From NCBI GenBank assembly GCA_964017195.1, contig OZ024891.1, forward strand, positions 6,597,994 through 6,661,993: 64,000 nucleotides of DNA, given 5' to 3'. Within the stretch, counting starts at the first letter, position 1. Every line of letters begins with the position of its first letter. Positions 1 to 10,765 of this stretch are shown here, piece after piece. Below the pieces are notes generated by a model. The model saw only the letters and a list, made by a program, of their open reading frames with translations. It had not been told where the DNA came from and made no database searches. The position numbers were made by a program, and so were the translations under genes. This DNA comes from Siderastrea radians. Taxonomy: Eukaryota > Cnidaria > Anthozoa > Scleractinia > Rhizangiidae.

Positions 1-324
1 TATGCCATTCGGTGACGCACCAAGTCGAGTGAGTGGGAAGAGAACGCCTGGGTACTAGGTGGAAAAGTTGCTTTTTAAAAGCAAGAAATTTTGCCTGTAC
101 AAACGGTCTTGGAGTTTTACTGTTGAAGCTACTCGGCTCACTGATGTTACAATAAGGATCGGATGTTACCCTCCTATCTATACTCTTACCTTCCAAAACG
201 AGTTTACTCTTTATAATTTATTCTCACTTTCTACAGAAGATACTTACTGCCGTCCGAAAAATGCTTTGAACAAACCTGAACGTGGCTGCAACGGAAAGGA
301 GATCTGCGGAGGTGTTGGAAGAAA

Positions 325-3300
325 ATGAATGTGACCCCGGAAGTATTGGAACGCTTAAGGCGACTTGCCAGTTTAGTTTCAAAGAAAAGTAATACGCAAA
401 AGAGCGGGGAAGAAAACAAAAAGGAATTGGATCAAAGTGGCAACGAACATAACAAAGTCAATGATGCTGCTACCGGCGGAAGTTTGTCAGGTTGTAAATA
501 AACAAATAAATAAATAAATAAGTAAATAAATAAACTAATTTACAAATAAATAAAAAAGATGAATGAATGAATGATTGAACGAACGAACGCACGAACGAAC
601 GAACGGACGAACGAACGAACGAACGAATGAATGAATGAATGAATGAATGAATGAATGAACAATTTAAAACAAAGAAAGAAAGAAATCAAGACTTTGACGT
701 TCTTCATCAAGGATCTTGAGCAGCCATAACGGCAACATTAAGGAAAACGTTTTCACTAAAGATAAATTCACGTCCCTTTAATTTACTTTGTCGTATTCCA
801 TTTCTTCTCGTGTGAAATGGTTCTTAGGAACAGCGTTCATGGTTATTTTTTAAGGAATAAACTCTGTTGCTAAGCCTTTGTTAATTAGCGTTGGGCACCA
901 AGCCTCCAGCGGAATCGCACATTGATCTACGCTGATCAAGGTGGTTGATTAGCCAATGACAGCCAATGACATCATGGCTTAGCTGACATAAGGCTAATAA
1001 TATCGCAACTTAATTGACCCATCAAGTCAATAACTGTGGACTAAACACCACTAACCGGCGATGCACAATTCACTTTGACTCTTATAACGACCTCTGCACA
1101 AGTTCAGGAACGCCAGTCACTGAAACCTTAAGTCCTTCCTGGACTGCACTCAGCTGGACGATTATACTTAACCGTCTTAACTGTTTATTACTTGAGGAAC
1201 TTGGAGGAGATTTGTTTCGTTCTTGTGCAAACGTGTTGTAGCATAATAGTAAGAGGTCAATATGGAAGTTAATCATTGATTTTCTAAACTTCCTCGTAGA
1301 AGCAAACGGCCGATTATCACCTGTGTGGAATGGGGCCAAAAAAGATGTGACAACATTAGGGAACAAACTAGCAAAAGATGAGGGTGAAATTAAGATGGAT
1401 ACGGATGTCTTTCGCCAGGTATGATCTCATTAAAGTTGGTATGAATCATGATATTTCTTATTATTTATTGATGCTAATATAGAAATCTTGCACCTGTTCT
1501 TACAAATCCCGATGCAAATACTCGAGTATCTCGAGGTTTCGCGGCTTCGTGCTGGCGTCAAATTGAGGCTACCAAATCCTGACCTCTGATAAGTCAGAAC
1601 TAGAAAAATCTGTTTCCGTTACTACTAGTTTTCACTCATCTGTTGCCTTGAGTACATGATTATGTTTCCATTATTTCAAGACAAGAAATTCTGAAGAATT
1701 TACAGGCGGCCGATAGTCTCTCACCCGCCTCCCCTTTTCCTAAGGAAAAAAGGTTTCTTAAAAAAAACAAAAAACTTTCGTAGTTCTTGGTTTCCGGTGT
1801 CCTGTTATGGACAATTTGCACTTCTGGTATGTAAGGAATTAAATGTATGTAAACATATTACCGGTGACAGATGACTATTCACGAGGAGAATGTCCGGTAT
1901 TTTACAGATAGGTTAACTCAGGATAAAATCAATAGCAACTTGAGAAATTTGTTTTGTTTGTTTTGTTGTAATCAGTGACCTCTGTACGAGTTCTAGCGAG
2001 ACACTTTTCAAAGAGAGAGAAAACCCTGTGGCTTTACATGGAGAAATAAATCGTTCTTAAACCGTGATATCGTGAAGTACGGCCCCTAGGCATTCACAAC
2101 AAATGTTTCAGCCTTCAGGCAAGGGCTCCATTTGGATCCTAACGACACGAGTACCGGCTACTTGCAATCTATTTTTATAACAGTGATGCAATTGTTGTTG
2201 AAAGGTCCATTTTAATTTGAATATTTAATTAGTCTCATCACTGAAGGCAGGGAAATTCAGATATTCATGGCAATTCAGTGACTTTCTTTCCGAAATCGAG
2301 AAAATGCCTTGAAGATTCAAAGCTAGCAAAACAAGCTATGATGGCAGTTGTGTCTGCTGGCCGCGTGGGACTAAGTTAAGTGACGGGCGACTACTAGCGG
2401 CGACGACGAAAATGAAAAACAAAAAACGTCCATTTTACGAGTCGGCGCGACGTGCGCGTGCGCATGACTGCCGCCTAATTAGTCTTTTGTGAATTTATCC
2501 GTAAAAACTAGTCAATTTGTAACACTTGTGAGAAAAATTCTCCTAAGTAGCGCGACCCAGACCTTTGGCAATGCTTGTATGTATTTTTCTTGCTCATAGA
2601 TTCTAAAAGAAGTGATTATAAAAAGGACCTTCGCGATAGAAAAAAGGTTAATGGGAGATGTTGAAGCGTTGAAGAAGCAAGTCTCTGATTTGGAAGTGGA
2701 GAAGAAACGATTGCAATGCTGCTCAGAAAGACTACAACAAACCTTGAATGAGTTTTCTTCCAAACAAGAAAAGGTACGCTGACATGATTTCTTCAACTGA
2801 TTGTCCATAGCAGTTGAAATAACACTGAGGAATCGTCAAACCGAGAGCGGAAGTCGCCAAGAAATGACAAGAGTTCATAGAGTTCTCGCTGTCATTTGAT
2901 TTATATAATATCACAGTCTATCGGCGACCCAATGATTCTCGTGCGCACCATGTTTAGACCTCATGTAAACGCCGTATCGGCCACCAATAAATTTTAACAA
3001 ATTCTGCTCTAAATTTCTGCTCGGTAAATTTTAAGTATAATTCTATTTTTCTAAATAAGCTTCACACAACAACGTATCCTCTAACAAAAGTTTCCATTGT
3101 TGAGCACAAGAAACCAGTGAGATAATTGCCAGACAGGTTTGAACATTTTACCAGCAATTGTTATCACGTTTGTTGAAACTCTTCTTTTGGTTTTTTCCCT
3201 TCCCTCAAACTTTGAGGAGAAGGAAAAGCAACGTGCATATGACGGTAATTAAATTGCGGCCTCAATGCTATTCCCATTTTATTTCTTTTGGGAACTAAAT

Positions 3301-6300
3301 TGTTTTATTTAGATGGACTCAACTTGGATTCCATCAGATATGCTCAATTGCTGGTTTATTGCCTATACCGCCGCTACTGTTCGCAGAACTTGTCCATGTC
3401 CTCTGTCCGTCCATACCTGATCATATTTATGACGTGAGTGGAGTGTTTTGAAGAAAGAAATCCTTTTCGCATCATTCCAAGTTTCTGGAGAAATCTCTAC
3501 CTTCCCCCCCTAACCCAACATCTTTTTACTTATTTTCCTTTAGAGCAAAATGTTGGGTTAGGGGGGTAGAGGGGCAGTTTCCCTGAAACGTGTAATGATA
3601 TTTCCCACAACTGCAATGTTTTCTCTCAACAGCAAAAGGTGCAGATGATTTCTTGTGGAACACAAGTTGACATGGATTTGGTACATTCCTGTTTTATTAC
3701 TATCATCTGTATTTTATCTTGTTTATTGGCAGTTGGTAGGACCTACGGTAGTACTACCTTCTGGACACGACAACCCAATGACTTATCACACAGAGCTTAC
3801 ATTTGATTTACAACTACTTCAACTATTCGGTTCATAACCCTGGTAACGATTGCGTTTAAAGCCTGTTTCAAACCTCGTGTTACCATAGTGCTGATCTGGC
3901 TTGACTGAAGCGCGACTGTAGCACGACTTCAGACCTCGAATTTGAGGCAGGCGGATTTTAATAACTGTTCCAAAACATTACACTTATCAGAGTTGTGCCA
4001 ATACCGCAACTTTTATTAATTAATTTCGGCACGGCGGTAGCATGACTTTTGAAACCACGTCGTGCTACTACTGTGTAGCACGACAGAGCCGAGGTACGTC
4101 GTACCGCTTTCGAACTTATTGATGTATCGTGCCCGGCATAGCATTAGCATCATGTCAGGAACGGGCCTAATACTGACATCAATCATTTTTACAAGAAGAA
4201 TAAAACGTAGTCTGAAAAAAAAAACCAACTGAGAGAAAATGAATCGAAATCCACGAATCAGAAACCTCTGCGTCCTGACACCCCTGCAACGACAATCGGT
4301 GGTTCTTTTGACATACAAAATAAAAGCAAAAATTTGTGAAAATTTGCACCAGACCAATAAATAGTGTTATACGAAGTGAGGCATTTTTGACGTTGAATAT
4401 TTCTCCTGTTCCTAGGAACAAGAAAGAGCCTTATCTCCTGAAATTTCCAAGCCAATAAAACCAACTTCTATGCCTGGCAAGTCCGTTCACGCCAACGAAA
4501 TGCAACACTCAAAGATTGTTAATTGTCACCAGGCCATAACAGTTGATTCTGAAAATGTCGTTACTCTTGAAGTGAATGTAAACACAGAATCGCTCGAAGG
4601 TGTTAAGATGGATGATCGTACAAGATCCTCCGAATCTAAGCCGACTGGTAACAACACTGCGATCATTACATCACAGAACGCTCCCGTCGCTACGCAAGAT
4701 GCTGCAAAAACACCGAAGCAAGGTGTAATTGAGGTTTCAATACGTCCTCCTTCTCAAGGACAGCAAATAGCCGGGGAGAGTTTGTTGACACGAGATCAAC
4801 AAAGCGGGCTGCATGTGCGAGACTATCACTTGGCAGACACTCCTTCACCTCTGCCAACTCATCGGCCTCCCACGGAGTTTCGTGTTGAGGTATCTCGTGC
4901 AGGAAATGAACCAGTAAACGTATATCAGCAGCCGCGAAGGCCTGGGATGTTCCAGAATACTCAGTCTCGCGGACCGCCACCTCTAAGACCTAGAGTTCCA
5001 GAGGCAACGTCTGTTAATCCACCTATAACAGGTCAATATCAAAGGAATTATCCCCAGATGCCAACGGAATCGCCTCAACCTCGTCGACCGCATTTTTCCT
5101 CATCTAAATGGATGTCGCCACAGGCACAGCCACCCACTCAACAAGTACAATCTTTGCGAGCTAGTGGACCCAGTGGTGTACAATTTCAACCACGTATTTC
5201 GGTAAATCATGGTCCTTTACATCAGGCTAATCGCGGTTCCATAGCCGCTAATCCTCGTTGTCCTCCAAATGTGTCTTTATTCCAACCAACCAAGAGACGA
5301 AGGGTTGACGAGCGTTCAGGTTCGGATGGTCTCCACATGCATGTTGTGTCCAGTAACAGTAACTATGTGATGCATAACTTTAAGGTCAACAAGTCTCCTT
5401 GGGCTTCGGGAGGAGACCGTGGTCGGCAAAATGTGCAAATATCTGGATCATTGCTTGGAAAACAAGCATTATATACTGCAAGCCCATCCAACCAGCCTCG
5501 CGGTACATATTTAAGTCAGAGTGCTCCAAACATTCTACCTGCTGCTTACCCTGATCAGCACCGTTTTCATGCCCCAGAAAAGGCTCCGGATCGCTCGCCT
5601 GCAGGGATCGGTCAAGGTCAATTAGTGGAGAGGGTATTTTACCCTTCAACTGGGCCGGCGCCAGGTGGCAGTGAACATCACAACAGTCAAATAGTAATGG
5701 AAGCCCAACATGGTCGCAGCACCAATAAATTGAATGCTAATAATCAGCCCGCTGGACCTAATGGCACGGTTTACGTCGTCCAAGAGTACCAGGTGCTTAA
5801 CGTAGTTTCGATCATTAGATAGACGGTGCGCTCAGTTTAAAATGGTATGAGAATCAAATTTTTTTCGTGCCTGAGTTGATAAACAACAACGTGCGTAGCA
5901 ACCCCTGGGTTATAAGACATTTCACTTCACGGCAACATTTCCTCATTTACTAGATAAACTCCTCTTCCAAGAGTATCTTCAGTAAATAATCCCCTCCAGC
6001 GGCTGGTAATCAGGACGTGTGGGAATATACTGTAGCCCTATATACTGTGTACGGGACTATTTGCTGTCCAACTTGCGTAATAGTTGGACAGTTGTTTGAA
6101 TGGGATTTTGGGCTAGCCAGATAATTAATCGAGGCGATTACATTTCTTGCCAAAAATCCCATTAAAGGAGCAGTCAAATTTGTTCCCAAATTGGATAGCA
6201 CGTACTCCCTTGCACAGTATAGTTAACACGTTATAGGGCTAGGTACTGTCCAGTTTAAGAAATAATTGGATTCAAAAAATTGCTCTGACTGCCAAATATG

Positions 6301-6717
6301 ATCCGGCGTAGGCCTTTCTAATTTGCCAGTCCTCGGAATTTTTGGCATCCAATTATTTTCCAAATTGGACGGTAAGTATGTCTGTTAAATATACTAATTA
6401 AAAAAACAAAGCAACAGTGATAGTCAAGGCATAATTGCGGCTAAGCAAAGGGAATTTTATTAGTTTATTAGTTTATTATGAGACTCTAAAGTAAAGACCT
6501 GAAATGAGACTTCCTTTCTTTGTTATAATATTGTCGATAACATCGACAACGGATTTCAAATCGGACGGGGTATTTTGACCAGTATCGTCCGATTTTGTCG
6601 CACGTGTTGCATTTCCTGTCATGAGAGCGGGCCAAAATTAATCAGTGGGTTATGTGAGCTAATAGTTTAGTGGATGGGAGCCATTCACGGTACATTCTAC
6701 GTCCACAACGCAATATT

Positions 6718-6786
<69 letters not shown>

Positions 6787-7763
6787 GTCGTAAGCGACGT
6801 CTTCCTTCAGCGATCCTCCCTACAAAATCCCGTTTGAATAGGTTCTCAGCCAAAGCTCTTCGTTTTGAATGCCGTTCCTGAGCACCTTTTCTAACTCCTG
6901 CAGCGTGACCGAGTGGTCATGGCACCGGACGTGTAGTCCGGAGATACCAAGGTCAAGTCGCACTCTCACCTCTAAATGTCTCTCGGAAGCCCAGAGTTCA
7001 ACACTTCGGTTACGCTTGTAATTAGCCAGCAGGTCTGTCTCCTGAAAGTTGGATTTCTTGACTTTGTTGTGATTGATTTGTTTTGTTTATTTTTTTCGTT
7101 GTCTCTGAAAAGCCCCACACGAGGAGTGGTCAACTAAGTAATTACTATTAATTCCAAGGGTACGTGGTCACTTACAGTGGATTCAAATGTACTCTATTTT
7201 TTGTTCTCTATTTTAAAGTGAAAGTGTCTTTCTCTTAGGTGCCACGCAATAAGAGTGCACCACTTCAGCCAATTGCTCCAGCACCCCCCGCTGTACCAAG
7301 AAACCCAACGTATCCACCGGTCCAATCTCCTGGGATCTCGTCGACAGGCTATCCTCCTGGAGACCCTAATGCTTGCAGCGTTCCTCGCAGTGTTGCAAAT
7401 CAGGATACCACAGTGGTCGTTCATGACCACCCACAAACTCAGTTAAAGACTCCTCCAAAACCTACAGCGTCCATTGTAGTGGTTCAGGACGGCATCGTCC
7501 TGTCTTGGAACATGCAACTTGACGACAAAACAGCAAAAATTGAGAACTATGAATTATTTGCTTGTCAGGATGGCGCCGAGAGCACAACGCCGCCGATAAT
7601 GTGGAAGAAGATTGGTATTGTTAAAGCCCTACCACTTCCTATGGCGTGCACTCTGACCCAGTTCTCTTCAGGAAACAAATATCATTTTGCTGTGCGTGCA
7701 GTGGATGACCAAGAACGTGCAGGCCCCTTCAGCGATCCCTGCACAATTTCGTTGACAACGTAG
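325..7763 (+). CDS. ATF7IP: ATF7IP/MCAF-like chromatin cofactor, short paralog (5 exons)
   Basis: Assembled exons: 325-490, 1300-1418, 2600-2773, 4416-5792 and 7239-7763 (stop TAG). Joined phases (1, 0, 0, 0) keep one frame of 786 residues. Seen: an N-terminal basic helix, a Leu/Glu/Lys-rich coiled coil (about residues 96-153), a long Pro/Gln/Ser-rich middle with a KRRRVDE nuclear-localisation-like cluster near 5290-5311, and a fibronectin III domain (about 685-786). The FN3 core KALPLPMACTLTQF is the hallmark of vertebrate ATF7IP. Known for the family: the central part stabilises and guides SETDB1 for H3K9 methylation, and the C-terminal FN3 region docks cofactors such as MBD1; it acts in the nucleus. 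The ATG at 325 has a purine at -3 and no in-frame upstream ATG after the stop at 277. The exon 1 donor (CAG/gttgta) is weak, so the 5' end is the least certain part. It is much shorter than the paralog at 35-52 kb and may have extra 5' exons left of the window. Confidence 0.82.
492..660. repeat. Simple-sequence tracts (AAAT)n and (AACG/AATG)n
   Basis: Immediately after the exon 1 donor there is a run of AAAT/AATA units (about 495-555). It is followed by alternating GAAC and GAAT four-base units (about 558-659). These are microsatellites at the start of intron 1. Confidence 0.9.
2600..2773 (+). CDS. ATF7IP: Coiled-coil exon (exon 3) of the short ATF7IP paralog
   Basis: This 174-base exon lies between the acceptor ..gctcatag and the donor aaaag/gtacgc, phase 0 at both ends. 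The open frame starts exactly at the acceptor, because the TAG of the splice site would otherwise be a stop. Its 58 residues are rich in Lys, Glu and Leu in heptad spacing (VEALKKQVSDLEVEKKRL region) and follow a short helix ending exon 2. The - strand paralog has an equivalent phase 0/0 coiled-coil exon at 41708-41863. In mammals this central part of ATF7IP lies within the SETDB1-binding region. Confidence 0.7.
3495..3571. repeat. Hairpin-forming inverted repeat in an intron
   Basis: The arms at 3495-3521 (ctctacc..ccctaacccaacat) and 3550-3571 (atgttgggttagggggg..) are near-exact reverse complements around a 28-base T-rich loop. It sits between the coiled-coil exon and exon 4 of the short ATF7IP gene. 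A small MITE remnant is the likely origin. Confidence 0.75.
3840..4140. repeat. Probable MITE remnant with short hairpins
   Basis: This intron stretch repeats the words gtagcacgac and gtcgtgctac in both orientations, including a compact 26-base hairpin at 4059-4084. No open frame of note is present. Assignment to a mobile-element remnant is inference from the inverted repeats alone. Confidence 0.4.
6246..6371. repeat. Small inverted-repeat element
   Basis: The left end ctgtccagtttaagaaataattgga is mirrored by tccaattattttccaaattggacgg at the right end. The interior is about 75 bases and non-coding. It lies in the last intron of the short ATF7IP gene. A neighbouring weaker palindrome (tgggattttgg .. 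ccaaaaatccca) lies at about 6100-6165. Confidence 0.55.
6718..6781. repeat. (CT)n microsatellite
   Basis: An uninterrupted CT dinucleotide run of about 62 bases lies in the last intron of the short ATF7IP gene. Confidence 0.97.
6900..7050 (+). mobile_element. tRNA-derived SINE fragment
   Basis: The head looks like a tRNA: an A-box-like GACCGAGTGGTCATGGC, a perfect anticodon-type stem-loop (CCGGA, seven-base loop, TCCGG) at about 6926-6942, then a decayed B-box (AGGTCAAGTCGCA). The loop lacks the universal U33 and no acceptor stem closes, so it is not a working tRNA. The tail is unrelated sequence, as in SINEs. Confidence 0.55.
7239..7763 (+). CDS. ATF7IP: Last exon of the short ATF7IP paralog: Pro-rich linker plus FN3 domain
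   Basis: The acceptor ttctcttag is followed directly by an open frame starting GTG CCA CGC; there is no ATG here, so this is an internal-type exon joined in phase 0 to the CAG at 5790-5792. The first 70 or so residues are Pro/Gln/Thr-rich. From about 7455 the frame encodes a complete fibronectin III domain: DGIVLSW strand, WKKIG, KALPLPMACTLTQF, and a YHFAVRAVD strand. The stop TAG is at 7761-7763. A possible polyadenylation signal AATAAA lies 102 bases downstream (7865-7870). Confidence 0.9.
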   Translation: MPRNKSAPLQPIAPAPPAVPRNPTYPPVQSPGISSTGYPPGDPNACSVPRSVANQDTTVVVHDHPQTQLKTPPKPTASIVVVQDGIVLSWNMQLDDKTAKIENYELFACQDGAESTTPPIMWKKIGIVKALPLPMACTLTQFSSGNKYHFAVRAVDDQERAGPFSDPCTISLTT

Positions 7764-7917
7764 TTTCCGACTAAGTCGCAAGACCAGGAATTGGAAGGGG
7801 CATCTTCTAAATCGTTGCACGACTTCTTGAACGACACAGTGTATGTCTCTCACACAAGATCAAGAATAAACAGGCCCCTTCAGTGATCACTGTACGATTT
7901 CCTTGATGACGTAGTTT
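7719..7917 (+). repeat. Three degenerate ~75-bp tandem copies of the gene's 3' end
   Basis: The final coding bases (caggccccttcagcgatccctgcacaatttc..gtagttt, from 7720) recur at 7871 with only a few changes. A weaker middle copy is anchored at 7817 (gcacgacttcttga). The anchor word lies at 7741, 7817 and 7892, spacing 76 and 75. Copies 2 and 3 are in the presumed 3' UTR. Confidence 0.7.
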
Positions 7918-10716
7918 AAATCAAAACTTCATTACTTTGTAGAAGAAATATCTCAGTCAATATCCTACTTATCCCATACTTGCCTCAGCCTGAAACACGC
8001 AGAAAACATTTCAGAAACTAAGTCGAACAGAGTGATAACACCACACCTAATGCCTTCATTTTTCTATTAAATCTTATTCATACGAATAGCAAATGTCTTA
8101 AACGCAACGCAAATAATCTTTGTTTTCATACTTGTTCTTGATAGAAAGTCTTGCATTATTTTTGTATTTATTTTTAAAGATAAAAATTTCTGAAGATAAA
8201 AATCGTATTTATGGTTTTGCAGATGAATTTTGTATGCTATCTGTAAAAAAAGTAAAACAAATGTGGAACTTTTTATGTTGGAACTCGTTATTCTTTAATT
8301 GCATTTTTACTACATCTGTTGAGGTTCATTTCCTAAAATAATCGACCGTACTCTTGTTTGAATCCTTTGTCATCCTCACCCCTAGGGTCTACTTAAAATT
8401 TAAGTTTTTAATGAATTCAAAATGGCGGTAGGCCTGACCACACGTACCATAGGGAAATGTTAAGACCAAGTGATCTGCTATGTGCCAGGGTCTTTTTCCA
8501 GCCGCCATTTTGAATACCGCGTAGGCACTTAGTATGAGTACGTGAAAAAAGTTTAAAGACTGCTGTAAAGCTGATACCAACGTTCATCAGTTGGATTTTT
8601 ATACTTCACAGTATTTTGTCATTCCAGGAGAGGTTGATGTTTAAGTTTTGCAGCTGTCACTGCACTTTTTTCCCTATTTATCCAGTTTGACTGATTGGAT
8701 CTCTTCGTCTGAGATCCAACGTTCCAACCGAGAGGATATCCGTTTACGGTTTTTTACTGTACATCAGTACGAGATTGATCCTCCAAAAAAACCGGCTCGC
8801 CGTCTCTGGTGTAAAGCATTAACCATCCGTAGTATGGAGTCATAATTTTACGAGAAACATGAAATATACCCTGTCATAAATAATATGTTTGTGTGGTGAA
8901 TGTCTGATTAATCACCATAAAATGGTTTAGTAATGATTTCTGGTACAGTTTGAGACACATGCCAATTTTTTCCCGCAATTTTGTTTGTTGTGTCATGGAG
9001 TGAATAGATTCTTGAGTTGACTTAAATCGTCTTAGGAGGAAAGATGATTTGTTTTAGATTTATTTAAAAAAGTAATAAGAAACTGGACGACAATGGACAA
9101 CCGGTCGCTGAGTCTTAGGCAAATCCAACGCCACTTATGTCCCGACCTTTTTACACTCGCTTCAGTGAACTAGAAAGGATACCTGTAATTTACGCGGGCT
9201 AAATAATAATGTCACCAGTGAGAGAATAAAATATTTAGTCTTTGAAGAGGGAATCCAAATAGCTCTATATCTTCTGACGTTCAATATCGCATATAATTTA
9301 CCCTCAATATCGCATTTTGGACATCAAGAACATTAGTTTGTGTTTGCATTCTTGAATTCTCCCCCGGGCCCAAGACAACTTGTGCAGTCCGTCACATTAA
9401 GTAATTACTTTTTTGGCACATTGTTGACGTATTTTATAATAAATGAACAAATGTTTTGCATAAATAATAACATTTCTCTAGTGTGGGCCTCTATTGTTTA
9501 ATTGCAAGACAGGAAAATCTAAGGTTTAACCCAATTACCCACCACATACTGCCAAGGTAAGACTACAACGAGTTTCTTTCGCTATTATATTTACAGTAAC
9601 GACCCGCCTAAAATTTCAAACAAATTATAGAAACTATAGCAGGCTGATTATTGTTTTGTCTACGAGATGATCGGTTATCGACTATTTTTGGCTGATAAGT
9701 TTCGATAATTTCGGTATATTGATAGCTTTATATAGTGCATTTGAAAAATGGCAAGAACGCGCTTTTAGGAGTCAATATCATATCTTTTCCTTCAGCTCTG
9801 GCACTGTAGCATATCACTTCTAGAAGAATTATTTGCCATTAACCTTTTGACTCCACTTTGAGTTTGTTTGTTATTCCAACCAAAGTCAAAATTAAGAAGA
9901 ATCCGAAATTTCGCCTTTTATAACAAAAAACCTAAGCAACACAACGAGAAAGTACTGCTCGTTAGCTTTCATTCGAATGGCCACACTTAAGGATTTCATT
10001 CACAGACTCAAAAGGTAGTACCTTCTTTCACAGTATAATAAACCAGCACCATAGGAAAGTACTGTTACGAAGCTTTTATTTGAACCGTTACATTTTAGGA
10101 TTTAACCCACGGTTAAAACCACCTTGTAAAACATAATGAACAGCACCACGGGAAAATACTGCTCAATAGCTTCTATTTGGGTGGTAGTACTTTAAAAGTT
10201 GTCTCATCTGGTGTAAGTTGGGCCGTAAAAGAGGTAAATCTGCCTCTTCCCATTGTGTTAATCACCAGCCTAGCAAATTGCTTGTTGGCACCTTTAGTGA
10301 CTACTACATGCCTCTCTACAATCTCTACGACCTGCCACGATTTGCCCACAAAGAGTGCTGCAGTTTTTCCTGTGCATTAGGTACTTTTCTAAACTCAAAC
10401 GTTAAAGTAACTATGGAAATAAAACATAATTTAGGACGTGGTTCAACAGATCGAATGTCATCGTCAGTTAAGAATAGAGTGCTATCGTTCATTGCTTTGT
10501 TAAGACGACGCCAGTCGAACTTTCGAAATACGTGTTGAAAACCAAGTTTTAAAAATAAATATGTTGTTCGTTATCTTTAAAGTTTATTTGCACAATTCTG
10601 TTGAATATTAGTACAGCTTAACGACTCATAGTTTGGCGAATCGAAGTCCAAGTGCAAAATGTTTTCAAGACCAGTTGGATTGACATTTATGAAATCTGTT
10701 TACTTCAACAGACACC
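7918..10716. other. Intergenic stretch: short repeats only
   Basis: No convincing gene is seen. It holds an inverted pair at 8413-8515 (attcaaaatggcgg .. gccgccattttgaat) and a tandem array near 9947-10200. Frames here are short and lack codon structure. The bases just before 10717 (tttacttcaacag/acaccATG) look like a splice acceptor, so the next gene probably has an upstream non-coding exon that I could not locate. Confidence 0.6.
9947..10200. repeat. Diverged ~100-bp tandem repeat, about 2.5 copies
   Basis: The unit starts gaaagtactgct..tagcttt and recurs at 9947, 10055 and 10152 (spacing 108 and 97). Shared internal words are taggatttcat/aaccca and aaaccagcaccata/aacagcaccac. It is non-coding. 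Confidence 0.6.
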
Positions 10717-10765
10717 ATGAAGTATTATATATCCTTAGTTCTTCTGTTAGCTCTTACATCACAAG
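10717..10765 (+). CDS. Signal-peptide exon of the Gly/Met-rich secreted protein
   Basis: ATG AAG TAT TAT opens a 16-codon exon with one charged residue, then a hydrophobic core (ISLVLLLAL) and a polar TSQ end. It stops in phase 1 at a consensus donor (CAAG/gtgaga). The ATG context (acaccATG) is favourable. This is the classic layout of a secreted protein's first coding exon. Confidence 0.8.

Noticed and set aside
238..328. A good acceptor (tttctacag) followed by a short open frame before the ATG at 325.
   Set aside because: All three frames after it stop or fail to join the 325 frame as protein. It may be a non-coding 5' exon of the short ATF7IP gene, but it cannot be shown to be coding.
6900..6975. 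Possible tRNA gene.
   Set aside because: The anticodon stem-loop is good, but U33 is missing, the B-box is decayed and there is no acceptor stem; better explained as a SINE head.
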